From Polluticoccus soli (lineage in GTDB: Bacteria > Bacteroidota > Bacteroidia > Chitinophagales > Chitinophagaceae), in assembly GCF_029269745.1 (NCBI RefSeq), contig NZ_JARJHT010000003.1:124001-188000 (forward strand): DNA of 64,000 nt. The letters run 5' to 3'. Below, piece by piece: positions 44,575 through 52,104 of this stretch; position 1 is the stretch's first letter, and each line of letters starts with the position of its first letter. The translations under genes and the position numbers were made by a program. A model generated the notes under the pieces. The model was not told where the DNA came from, made no database searches, and saw nothing but the letters and a program-made list of their open reading frames with translations.

Positions 44575-44627
44575 TTTTAAAATATTTTGTTGGTATCTCT
44601 CCTTAAGAGGAGTTTTATGTTTGATTA

Positions 44628-44924
44628 TTACGCGTGCCCGGAGTCTATCAGAACCAGGAAACCGTACACCAGCAGCATTACCCCCATGAAGCAGTAAAAC
44701 CACAGGTTCACCTCGTTGCTGATCTTGTAGTAGTGGCGCAAACGGTCGTAGAAGGTGTTCTTGATCGTTTGCCTTCGGTACGGGAAAATAGAATGCAGAA
44801 AGATAGCGGAGCGATTGTGTCGCAAACCCACCTTATACATAATGGCTATTTTCAAAAAGGCGTATGCAAGCCCGATAGCGAGGAACACATGCATAGCATA
44901 GTCTAATAGGAAATCCCTTATCAT
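44628..44924 (-). CDS. Small membrane protein of unknown function
   Basis: 98 residues from ATG at 44924 (MIRDFLLDYAMHVFLAIGLAYAFLK). Two membrane helices (about 8-26 and 73-93) and a basic middle loop (RHNRSAIFLHSIFPYRRQTIKNTFYDRLRHYYK). An earlier start at 45020 would add 32 residues with no extra helix. No family recognised. It lies between copies 2 and 3 of the repeat element. Confidence 0.55.
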   Translation of the reverse strand: MIRDFLLDYAMHVFLAIGLAYAFLKIAIMYKVGLRHNRSAIFLHSIFPYRRQTIKNTFYDRLRHYYKISNEVNLWFYCFMGVMLLVYGFLVLIDSGHA

Positions 44925-45030
44925 CTCTCTCTTTATGAAGGAACAGGTGTGAAAATAATAAACTGACATTAAAACTGGAAAACAATAGAAATTTTCATCA
45001 TCTTTTAATGACAAAAGCACTCTTACGAGA

Positions 45031-45229
45031 TTCCCCTCCTTAGCTAAGGAGGGGGAGTTTGCAGAGAGTCCGCAAGGACTTGTTGCAAACGGGGGTGGTT
45101 GGATACGTTATGAGGGCTTGCGTAACACATACCAGCAGCAATAGCATTTCTCAGCTTTTCAACCACCCCGACCGACAACGGGCTTGCGCCCTCTGCCGAT
45201 CGCCCCTCCTCATCTGAGGAGGGGAGTTT
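45031..45229 (+). repeat. Nested inverted-repeat element, copy 3
   Basis: About 199 bp, same orientation. Hairpin B is GAGTCC-gcaa-GGACTT (one G-T pair). The right end is 54 nt from the start codon of the SBBP/T9SS gene, so it may influence its expression. Confidence 0.92.
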
Positions 45230-45283
45230 TGCTTGTCAAACCTCATCCATATTTATTATATTTATTGTTCCTAAACCTGACTT

Positions 45284-48200
45284 ATGATAACCCGCTACCT
45301 ACCCATTCTACTATTACTGCCATTTTTTGCTGCCGGACGTGAACCGGGACTTGCAGAAACCGCCAAACAACAAGCAAAACCACTTGCGTTTATTGAGAAC
45401 AAAGGACAAATTGTTGACCAATATGGTAACCACCGCAACGGAATTGATGCTAAAATGGAAGCAAACGGGTTAGTGGTGTTTGTGGGTGGAGGTGCTATTC
45501 ATTACCAGTGGAGCCGGACCAGCGTGAGTGGGACATCCCCCCGGCCCGGCGCTGGCGTTGCAAATTGGCAGGCCTCCGCCCCCTTCAAAGGGGGGACTGC
45601 TTTGGTATCCCCCTCCGCTTCGGCGAAAGGGGGGACTGAACGTCACAGCCCTTTCGATCGTGGTGAGGAAAGTAAAGAACCTGTGACCACGGACATATAC
45701 CGCATGGATGTGGAGTTGGTGGGTGCTAATACTAAGGCTATTGCTGTATACGGCAAGAAGCAGGGTTATTTTGAGAACTACTACCTGCCGCAGTGCCCCG
45801 ATGGTGCTACTGCCTATGCCTACAACACGATCACTTATAAAAACGTTTACCCCGGTATAGACTGGGTGCTATATAGCAAAGACAACCAGCTGAAATATGA
45901 CTTTGTAGTACATGCTGGTGGTGACGCAAAGCAGATAAAACTGCGCTATAACGGAGCTACTGCTTTACGTCTGGCAGACGGTGCGCTGATAGCAGAAACA
46001 CCTTTTGGTAGTATTACTGAGCAAAAGCCGTTTAGTTATGTCGCGGAAACGAAACAGGAGGTTGCTTCTTCATTTGCGATTGAAGGAAACGAGCTGCGAT
46101 TTGCTGTTGCACAAACAAACAATACACTTGTGATAGACCCCGTACTAAAATGGGCAACCTACTATGGCGGAAGCAACCAGGATTTGGGGTATGCTGTAGT
46201 TAGCGATACTTCGGGCAACGTATATCTTGCCGGCAGCACAATCAGCAGTAACAACATAGCTACAACCGGCGCATTCCTGGCAACCTATACGGGCACTGGC
46301 GATGGCCTGCTCGTTAAGTTCAATACCTCAGGGGTGCGGCAATGGGCAACCTACTATGGCGGCTCCGATGGTGATGACCTGCAGTCACTGGCTTATCATC
46401 CCAGTGGTTTTATTTACGGTTCGGGACGGACCCTAAGCCCTACGGGCCTTGGAACAACGGGTGCATTCCGAACAACCCAATACAATCTCCGCTCTGATGT
46501 ATTCCTGGTAAAATTTGATCTTTCCGGTGCCAGGCAATGGGGTACTTACTATGGCGGGGAAGGCTATGATGATTTCGCAGCTGTAGCCTGCGACCCTGCC
46601 GGGAATATTTTCCTGGCTGGCGAAACCGGTAGTGACACCAGCATCAGCACACCGGGATGCGCACAACCATTACGCGCGAATGGCAATCCCGCCGCAGCAA
46701 TCGATCCCGACGGCTTTATTGTAAAGTTTTCGTCAGCCGGCACCAGGTTATGGGCCACTTATTATGGCACCATGCACACCAATCATTTTCATAACGTGGC
46801 CTGCGATGCGTTCGGCAACGCTTACGCAGTAGGTGAAGGAATCGGTCACATGCAAACAACGCCCGGTTGTTTTCAACCCAACAGTGCTTCTCCCGGATCT
46901 GAAGATGGTGTGTTTGTAAAATACAATGGCAACGGAGCGCTTATCTGGGCAACACACTATGGCGGCACTTCGATTGATGGCATTTCCTCTGTCGCCTGCT
47001 ACGGGACGAATGTATTTATTGGAGGAGCGACCCTTAGCACAAACATGGCTACTAGCGGCGCTTTTCAAACTTCGTTGCAGGGCGGCACCGATGGTTTCCT
47101 GGCGAAATTCGATTCTTCGGGCAGCAGGCTTTGGGGCAGCTATATTGGCGGCAATAACGGCGACCTTGTAACAGCTATCACCATGGGTCCCGGCGGCAGT
47201 ATTTATGCCGTTGGCAATACAAACTCAACATCGGGCATAGCAACAAGCGGTGCATGGCAAAGCAGCTACGGGGGCCTTAACGACGAGTTCTTCGCCGAGG
47301 TCACCTCCGCGGGTGCACTCAGATGGAGCAGCTATTTCGGAGCAGCAGGTTATGATGGCCCGAACGACTACGGGAGAACCAGCATAGCATACGACACCAA
47401 AAGCGATGCTATCTACTTTACCGGGCAGACTGCCAGCACCAGCGGCATAGCTACATCAACCGCTCACCAAACTGTGTACGGTGGCAGTACCGATGCTTTA
47501 CTGGCGAAGTTTGCGCCCGATACCATGGTTTACATCATTCCGCCTTTTACTAATACTCTTTTATGCCCCGACGATACACTGAAGCTGGCATACAAAACGG
47601 TTCCGGCTTTTAACAATGGCAATAGCTTTACCGCACAACTTTCGAATGCCAGCGGCAGCTTTGCGACCCCCGCGAACATCGGCAGCAAAAACAGCGGCTT
47701 GTCTGATACGATCATTTGCGTAATTCCTGTAAACACACCAACAGGCAGCAACTACAGGCTGCGCATTGTGGCCAGTAGCCCTGCATATATTTCAGACGAC
47801 AATGGTCTCAATATACAGATCACCAATATTACCGACACCGCAGGCAGCAACACGCCTGTATGTGCCGGCAGCCCGCTGAATCTTACTGCATCAGGAACGG
47901 CAGGCACAAGTTACAGTTGGTCGGGTCCGGTATCTTTTACATCTACCGCACAAAACCCCGTTATCAGCAACCCGACCACCGGGCATTCAGGCAATTATGT
48001 TGTAACCATTTCACGAGGAGGTTGCACGAGAAAAGACACCACGAGTGTCACGGTCAAGCCAACACCAGCTACACCTACAGCGGCTAGCAACTCTCCGGTG
48101 TGTGCGGGCGGCGCACTCAACCTGACTGCAACCACCAACCTGGCCGGTGCCAGTTTCAAATGGACAGGTCCTAACAGTTTTAACAGCACAATGCAGAATC

Positions 48201-49129
48201 CCACCATTGCCCCTGCAGCTATGAGCAATGCAGGTGTTTACGATGTACAGGCCGAGTTGAATGGATGCGTTTCGGGTGCGGGCTATACGACGGTGGTAGT
48301 AAATACCGTGTCATCGCTGGCTATTTATCCCAGCCCCAACGACACGATATGTATTGGCAGCAATGTGACCTTTGTTACAGTGCCGCTGAATGCAGGCACA
48401 AGTCCGCAATACCAATGGTATAAAAACGGAGTGCTGATACCAGGAGCTACGGCTATTACTTACACTACTCCCAACATCACCAACGGCGACAGTATATATT
48501 GCGTAATGACCGTAACAGGTGTGTGCAGTGCACCATTGTCGATAGCAAGCACTAAAATAGGCGTGACTGTGCTGCCACTGGCACCTGGTCCAACAGTATC
48601 TATCACTGCCGATCCGGGGTTGTTGCTGAGTCCGTGGCAGTTGGTAAGATTTAATACCACAGTCACCGATGCAGGCCCGCTGCCTAAATACCAATGGAAA
48701 CGCAACGGGCTGGATGTAATAGGCGCCACCGGCGATAACTGGAGTGCCAACAACCTGTCGAACGGAGATACGATAAGCTGTGTTGTGACGAGCAGTGTGT
48801 GGTGCGCTACTCCTGCAAGTACTGTCAGCAATAAGATGGTGGTGAATATCAAGACAGGTGTCGAGGATGTTGCAACAACAGGCGGCTTGAAGCTGTATCC
48901 TAACCCGAACAGCGGATCGTTTGTTGTTTACCTGCCGCTCACAAAAGGACAGGTGAGCATTGATGTTGTCAATGCTGTGGGACAAACCGTGTACGCTGAT
49001 CCCAAAGCCGCTCTTACCAATCATCAATTAGAAATAACTTTGCCGGCATCGGTGGCCAATGGCGTGTATATGTTGAAGCTGCAGCATGAGACCGGCATCG
49101 AGACAATAAGGTTTACGGTAGCACGTTAA
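45284..49129 (+). CDS. SBBP-repeat surface protein with T9SS type A sorting domain
   Basis: 1281 residues. A signal peptide (ITRYLPILLLLPFFAAG) is followed by the DUF7948-type start FIENKGQIVDQYG, then SBBP/beta-propeller repeats (each ending in W.TYYGG or similar; DVFLVKFDLSGARQWGTYYGG and relatives, about 290-720). Several Ig-like/PKD domains (about 840-1190) and a C-terminal sorting domain (GLKLYPNPNSGSFVVYL, about 1205-1281) follow. Exported by T9SS and surface-attached. Residues about 80-143 are an odd low-complexity insert coded by a GC-rich repeat (see finding). The four tiny membrane genes follow. Confidence 0.9.
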   Translation: MITRYLPILLLLPFFAAGREPGLAETAKQQAKPLAFIENKGQIVDQYGNHRNGIDAKMEANGLVVFVGGGAIHYQWSRTSVSGTSPRPGAGVANWQASAPFKGGTALVSPSASAKGGTERHSPFDRGEESKEPVTTDIYRMDVELVGANTKAIAVYGKKQGYFENYYLPQCPDGATAYAYNTITYKNVYPGIDWVLYSKDNQLKYDFVVHAGGDAKQIKLRYNGATALRLADGALIAETPFGSITEQKPFSYVAETKQEVASSFAIEGNELRFAVAQTNNTLVIDPVLKWATYYGGSNQDLGYAVVSDTSGNVYLAGSTISSNNIATTGAFLATYTGTGDGLLVKFNTSGVRQWATYYGGSDGDDLQSLAYHPSGFIYGSGRTLSPTGLGTTGAFRTTQYNLRSDVFLVKFDLSGARQWGTYYGGEGYDDFAAVACDPAGNIFLAGETGSDTSISTPGCAQPLRANGNPAAAIDPDGFIVKFSSAGTRLWATYYGTMHTNHFHNVACDAFGNAYAVGEGIGHMQTTPGCFQPNSASPGSEDGVFVKYNGNGALIWATHYGGTSIDGISSVACYGTNVFIGGATLSTNMATSGAFQTSLQGGTDGFLAKFDSSGSRLWGSYIGGNNGDLVTAITMGPGGSIYAVGNTNSTSGIATSGAWQSSYGGLNDEFFAEVTSAGALRWSSYFGAAGYDGPNDYGRTSIAYDTKSDAIYFTGQTASTSGIATSTAHQTVYGGSTDALLAKFAPDTMVYIIPPFTNTLLCPDDTLKLAYKTVPAFNNGNSFTAQLSNASGSFATPANIGSKNSGLSDTIICVIPVNTPTGSNYRLRIVASSPAYISDDNGLNIQITNITDTAGSNTPVCAGSPLNLTASGTAGTSYSWSGPVSFTSTAQNPVISNPTTGHSGNYVVTISRGGCTRKDTTSVTVKPTPATPTAASNSPVCAGGALNLTATTNLAGASFKWTGPNSFNSTMQNPTIAPAAMSNAGVYDVQAELNGCVSGAGYTTVVVNTVSSLAIYPSPNDTICIGSNVTFVTVPLNAGTSPQYQWYKNGVLIPGATAITYTTPNITNGDSIYCVMTVTGVCSAPLSIASTKIGVTVLPLAPGPTVSITADPGLLLSPWQLVRFNTTVTDAGPLPKYQWKRNGLDVIGATGDNWSANNLSNGDTISCVVTSSVWCATPASTVSNKMVVNIKTGVEDVATTGGLKLYPNPNSGSFVVYLPLTKGQVSIDVVNAVGQTVYADPKAALTNHQLEITLPASVANGVYMLKLQHETGIETIRFTVAR
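45524..45650. repeat. GC-rich short repeat inserted in frame in the SBBP gene
   Basis: The stretch contains two hairpin-like cores (ccccctt...aaggggggact and ccccct...aaggggggact) and is coded in frame as an unusual Ser/Pro/Ala/Gly-rich peptide. A related unit occurs intergenically at 49764-49808 (gtggacatccccctccgccc). Confidence 0.75.
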
Positions 49130-49148
49130 ACTTTTATAAACAGACAAT

Positions 49149-49376
49149 ATGGACAAGCCTTATAAAAGACTGCTCTGGTTATCTATTATCACTACAGTGA
49201 TACTGTTTTTGATAGACGAGGATGAATGGGATCTCAGCTATCAATCGATAATCGGTTATGTCGTAGTGGGCATATTGTATTTCATCAGCATCTTCTTTCT
49301 TTCGTCGGCTATGTATTGGGTAGTGGCGAAGGTGGGAGGGATAATAAAGATCAGATGGAAGAGGACAAATGGTTAA
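49149..49376 (+). CDS. Tiny membrane protein 1
   Basis: 75 residues with two hydrophobic helices (about 8-22 and 35-60) and a basic C-terminus (KIRWKRTNG). No family recognised. It starts 19 nt after the SBBP gene stop and overlaps the next ORF by 22 nt. First of four consecutive very small membrane-protein ORFs. Confidence 0.5.
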   Translation: MDKPYKRLLWLSIITTVILFLIDEDEWDLSYQSIIGYVVVGILYFISIFFLSSAMYWVVAKVGGIIKIRWKRTNG

Positions 49377-49486
49377 TAGTAAGATCATTTGGGTGGCTAC
49401 TGGCATTTATATTAATAGTCATCATCATTTACTTTTGCACTCAGGTTTGGAACTTTATTGATGCATTTAACGGGATGCATGATTGA
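49355..49486 (+). CDS. Tiny membrane protein 2
   Basis: 43 residues from ATG at 49355 (MEEDKWLIVRSFGWLLAFIL). One clear transmembrane helix (about 10-30), acidic ends. An in-frame upstream start at 49226 overlaps the previous gene too far to be likely. No family recognised. Confidence 0.45.
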   Translation: MEEDKWLIVRSFGWLLAFILIVIIIYFCTQVWNFIDAFNGMHD

Positions 49487-49489
49487 TTC

Positions 49490-49505
49490 CAGGTGGAAAC
49501 ACCTG
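49490..49505. repeat. GAAA-loop hairpin, copy 1
   Basis: caggtg-gaaa-cacctg: a 6-bp stem with a GNRA tetraloop, followed by acaacacaaaaaa. A longer copy is at 49813-49834 and a degenerate one (ccaggcggaaaaaagtgagc) at 49981-50000. Confidence 0.65.
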
Positions 49506-49539
49506 ACAACACAAAAAAGGGAGGGATGATAAGGAGGTC

Positions 49540-49749
49540 ATGAATATATTTAAACACCTGGCTATTGTTTTGCTACCTGCGCTTGCCGTGACAACATGGT
49601 TGTATACCTACAAGCCGCGGCACTACGCAACTGATAAACTGATAGCTGTTTTCGGTGTTAATCTTTGTATTTGGCTGGCGATATTTGGCGTTTTGTATAC
49701 AGTGGCGTTTTGCTTGGTGAAGTTGGCAAGAAGGTATTTGTTTAAATAG
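49540..49749 (+). CDS. Tiny membrane protein 3
   Basis: 69 residues with two hydrophobic helices (about 6-22 and 36-61) and a basic C-terminus (VKLARRYLFK). It is preceded by AAGGAGGT (49531-49538), a near-perfect anti-Shine-Dalgarno match that is rare in this phylum, but only 1 nt from the ATG, closer than a working site should be. No family recognised. Confidence 0.5.
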   Translation: MNIFKHLAIVLLPALAVTTWLYTYKPRHYATDKLIAVFGVNLCIWLAIFGVLYTVAFCLVKLARRYLFK

Positions 49750-49763
49750 TATTATCTGTCCTG

Positions 49764-49808
49764 CGCGAGTGGACATCCCCCTCCGCCCCCTTCTAAAAGG
49801 GGGGACTT
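49764..49808. repeat. GC-rich short repeat, intergenic copy
   Basis: gcgagtggacatccccctcc followed by cccccttctaaaaggggggact, a short hairpin with a TA-rich loop. It shares its left part and hairpin with the insert inside the SBBP gene. Confidence 0.7.
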
Positions 49809-49812
49809 AATG

Positions 49813-49834
49813 TGTCAGGTGGAAACACCTGACA
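49813..49834. repeat. GAAA-loop hairpin, copy 2
   Basis: tgtcaggtg-gaaa-cacctgaca: a perfect 9-bp stem with a GNRA tetraloop, followed by gcacaaaaatt. Same core as the copy at 49490-49505. Confidence 0.75.
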
Positions 49835-49855
49835 GCACAAAAATTAATCAGACTA

Positions 49856-49972
49856 ATGGACCATGGAACCCAGTATTTATTAGGACTCGTAGTAGCAATA
49901 GCAACAATAGTATTAGGCATACTAGCAATTATACTTGTTTCGTCGGGAACTGGGAAAGGCCGACGTAATTGA
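49856..49972 (+). CDS. Tiny membrane protein 4
   Basis: 38 residues: MDHGTQYLLGLVVAIATIVL, then GILAIILVSS and a basic tail GTGKGRRN. A single transmembrane helix (about 7-29) with a positively charged end, so it may be an N-out C-in peptide of toxin-like size. Too short to assign a family. It lies between the second GAAA hairpin and repeat element copy 4. Confidence 0.4.
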   Translation: MDHGTQYLLGLVVAIATIVLGILAIILVSSGTGKGRRN

Positions 49973-50020
49973 TCCTGGTGCCAGGCGGAAAAAAGTGAGC
50001 GTACAAAAAGGAATTAAATC

Positions 50021-50222
50021 AACTCCCCTCCTTAGCTAAGGAGGGGATGTTTGCAGAAAGTCCGCAAGGACTTGTTGCAAACGGGGGTGGTTGGGTGTGG
50101 GATGTAAGGGCTTGCGTAACATCTTTCAGTTGCAATAGCGTTCCTCAGCTTTTCAACCACCCCGACCGACAACGGGCTTGCGCCCTCTGCCGGTCGCCCC
50201 TCCTTAGCTAAGGAGGGGAGTT
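50021..50222 (+). repeat. Nested inverted-repeat element, copy 4
   Basis: 202 bp; both terminal palindromes are the perfect cctccttagctaaggagg form and termini aactcccc/ggggagtt match. Hairpin B is AAGTCC-gcaa-GGACTT, i.e. both sides of one base pair differ from copy 2. Same orientation as the other copies. Confidence 0.93.
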
Positions 50223-50229
50223 CTCTAGA

Positions 50230-50259
50230 TAATAAAACGCCGGGCAGAAGCCCGGCGTT
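50230..50259 (-). terminator. Intrinsic terminator of the CxxCH lipoprotein gene
   Basis: Perfect 10-bp stem aacgccgggc/gcccggcgtt with loop agaa; the minus strand continues with a T-run. It lies 28 nt beyond the stop. Confidence 0.9.
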
Positions 50260-50286
50260 CTGTCTAATATCGACCTACCCTCTAAC

Positions 50287-51693
50287 CTAATGTTTATATA
50301 TCGGGAACAGGAAGCTGAGTGCTGTTGTTACCGTGTCTTTTTGATTGAATACTACTTTGGCGGCACTGTGGCAGCCTATGCAGCTTGATGTTGACTGGAT
50401 GTATGTTTCCAGCGTGGTGTTGGCGAGGTAGATGGGTGCAGGCTTGGTGCTTGACAAACCTTCGCCTCGCTCCCATTGGGTACCTACCAGTTTGTAGTTG
50501 GCCCACACGGTGCCTTGCAGTTTGGCGCGCCACCAGTTGTTGAGCACGTCTGTCCATTTGTAAATAGCGTTCTCGCGCACTACCTGTGTGCCGTAACCTT
50601 TCATGCTGTCGGTATAGTGGCTGGCGTATGGTGGCGTGGGGCTCCAGAGGTATTGCTTATTGTCGCCGGGCTGGAATGGCGGCGGTGTGTTAACAGGACA
50701 ATCCTTGCAGTCCTTGTTGTAGTACGACCAGCGGGTGCCGTTGGTGCGCTCGCCTTCTTCGGGTGCATTGTCTACGTGCTCAAAGGTAGTCCATATAAGG
50801 AAGCCACTCATCTTGGGTGTGTTGCGGATGATGTGCATACCTACCAGGCCTACCGTGACACCGGGCACGATCAACGTCTTCTTGTTGGTAGTGTGTGCCG
50901 CATCAATGTAGATAGTGGCCTTGCGACAATAGAACCTGCTGGTATCGTCGCCCTTTGCAGGATCGAGTATGCGCCATGATGTTTTGACCTCGATGGTGCC
51001 GGGGTTTTGTTTGGCCGAGTCGCTTTCAGGTAATTCAAGCGCAGCATTGCCGGCGCGACCCTGCGATGCGTATTTGTAAATACCAGCCGCAGTATTCAGT
51101 TTGTTGTTGCGGATGAAGGTATCTTCTACGTTGTTTACCTTGATCTCGTACAGCGTGAAATTGAGGTTGCGGTCTACGAGTGGTTTGCCATCAGCCTCTA
51201 CAAATTCATCGGGGCGAGGCACGGTAAGACCAAGGTCGTGCGGAGACTTAGAATCCATGTACAGGAATTTCTGGCCATTGCTTTCAGCAGCATCCATGTG
51301 CAGTTTCAGCTCGCCGCCCAGCAGCCCGTTGCTGAATGCTTTTGACGGATCAATGTAATACTCCCACACGCGTTTGTTGCCGGGGTTGGCGCTGATAGAA
51401 TTGCCTGTTGGATTGCCACTGGCATCAGCAGGCCAGTTGAGGGCGATGAAGGTTTGCCAGGAGAATGCATCGAACGGTGGTTGGAACTGGGAGTCGAGCA
51501 CGCTCTGGTAACCGAAGCCAAAGTTCTCTGCTACGTCGTAAGGCAGCAGTGTACAAAGATTGGTGTCGCCGTTGCTGCAAAAAGAGTTGTATGGTTTGAA
51601 CTCTTTGCCATCTCCTTTCTCGCCGGTCTTCACAGCCTGGTTGCAGGCGTATGCGCCGGTTATTACCAGCGCAATGAACAGTAGTTTTTTCAT
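50287..51693 (-). CDS. Putative lipoprotein with a C-terminal CxxCH haem motif
   Basis: 468 residues. A hydrophobic start (MKKLLFIALVITGAYAC) gives a lipobox-like Cys at 17. The body is mostly soluble alpha/beta with WANYKLVGTQWERGEG and FSWQTFIALNWPAD, not a family I can name. Near the C-terminus the motif CIGCH (SSCIGCHSAAKVVF) is a c-type cytochrome haem site and suggests a haem-bearing periplasmic or outer-membrane lipoprotein. Transcribed alone, between repeat copies 4 and 5. Confidence 0.75.
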   Translation of the reverse strand: MKKLLFIALVITGAYACNQAVKTGEKGDGKEFKPYNSFCSNGDTNLCTLLPYDVAENFGFGYQSVLDSQFQPPFDAFSWQTFIALNWPADASGNPTGNSISANPGNKRVWEYYIDPSKAFSNGLLGGELKLHMDAAESNGQKFLYMDSKSPHDLGLTVPRPDEFVEADGKPLVDRNLNFTLYEIKVNNVEDTFIRNNKLNTAAGIYKYASQGRAGNAALELPESDSAKQNPGTIEVKTSWRILDPAKGDDTSRFYCRKATIYIDAAHTTNKKTLIVPGVTVGLVGMHIIRNTPKMSGFLIWTTFEHVDNAPEEGERTNGTRWSYYNKDCKDCPVNTPPPFQPGDNKQYLWSPTPPYASHYTDSMKGYGTQVVRENAIYKWTDVLNNWWRAKLQGTVWANYKLVGTQWERGEGLSSTKPAPIYLANTTLETYIQSTSSCIGCHSAAKVVFNQKDTVTTALSFLFPIYKH

Positions 51694-51836
51694 AGGTGTG
51701 TGTTGGTGGTGATTTAGCGGCGAAGCTAGAGTATGGTGATACCTATGTCAAGGGTGTTTTAACCCATTTTCAGCCGCTGAATGTACAATGGTTGTTGTAC
51801 GATTGTGGGGTATGGAGGGGGTTGTGGGATCACGAG

Positions 51837-52037
51837 AACTCCCCTCCTTAGTTAAGGAGGGGGATGTTTGCAGAGAGCCTGGAGGGCTCGTTGCAAACTG
51901 GGGTGGTTGGATACGTTATGAGGGCTTGCGCAACACTTTTCAGCCTGAGTAACATTCCTCAGCTTTTCAACCACCCCGACCGGCAACGGGCTTGCGCCCT
52001 CTGCCGGTCTCCCCTCCTCATCTGAGGAGGGGAGTTT
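51837..52037 (+). repeat. Nested inverted-repeat element, copy 5
   Basis: About 200 bp, same orientation. Termini aactcccc/ggggagtt; hairpin B is the short GAGCC/GGCTC form, as in copy 1. It lies between the start of the lipoprotein gene and the terminator of tonB. Confidence 0.93.
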
Positions 52038-52052
52038 GGTTGGTATAAAAAC

Positions 52053-52082
52053 AAAAGCCCCCGCGTTATGCGGGGGCTTTTT
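52053..52082. terminator. Intrinsic terminator of the tonB-exbD-exbD-exbB unit
   Basis: Stem aaaagcccccgc/gcgggggctttt with loop gttat; T-runs on both strands. It sits 23 nt beyond the tonB stop. Confidence 0.9.
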
Positions 52083-52104
52083 ATGTTAGTTAAGTCCAAT
52101 CGTA

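Noticed and set aside
48311-49027. Long minus-strand frame opposite the SBBP/T9SS gene
   Set aside because: Shadow of the Ig-like and sorting domains that are well supported on the plus strand.
43770-52037. The five repeats as a CRISPR array
   Set aside because: Units are about 200 bp, irregularly spaced by several hundred to thousands of bases with genes between them, and no cas gene is present.
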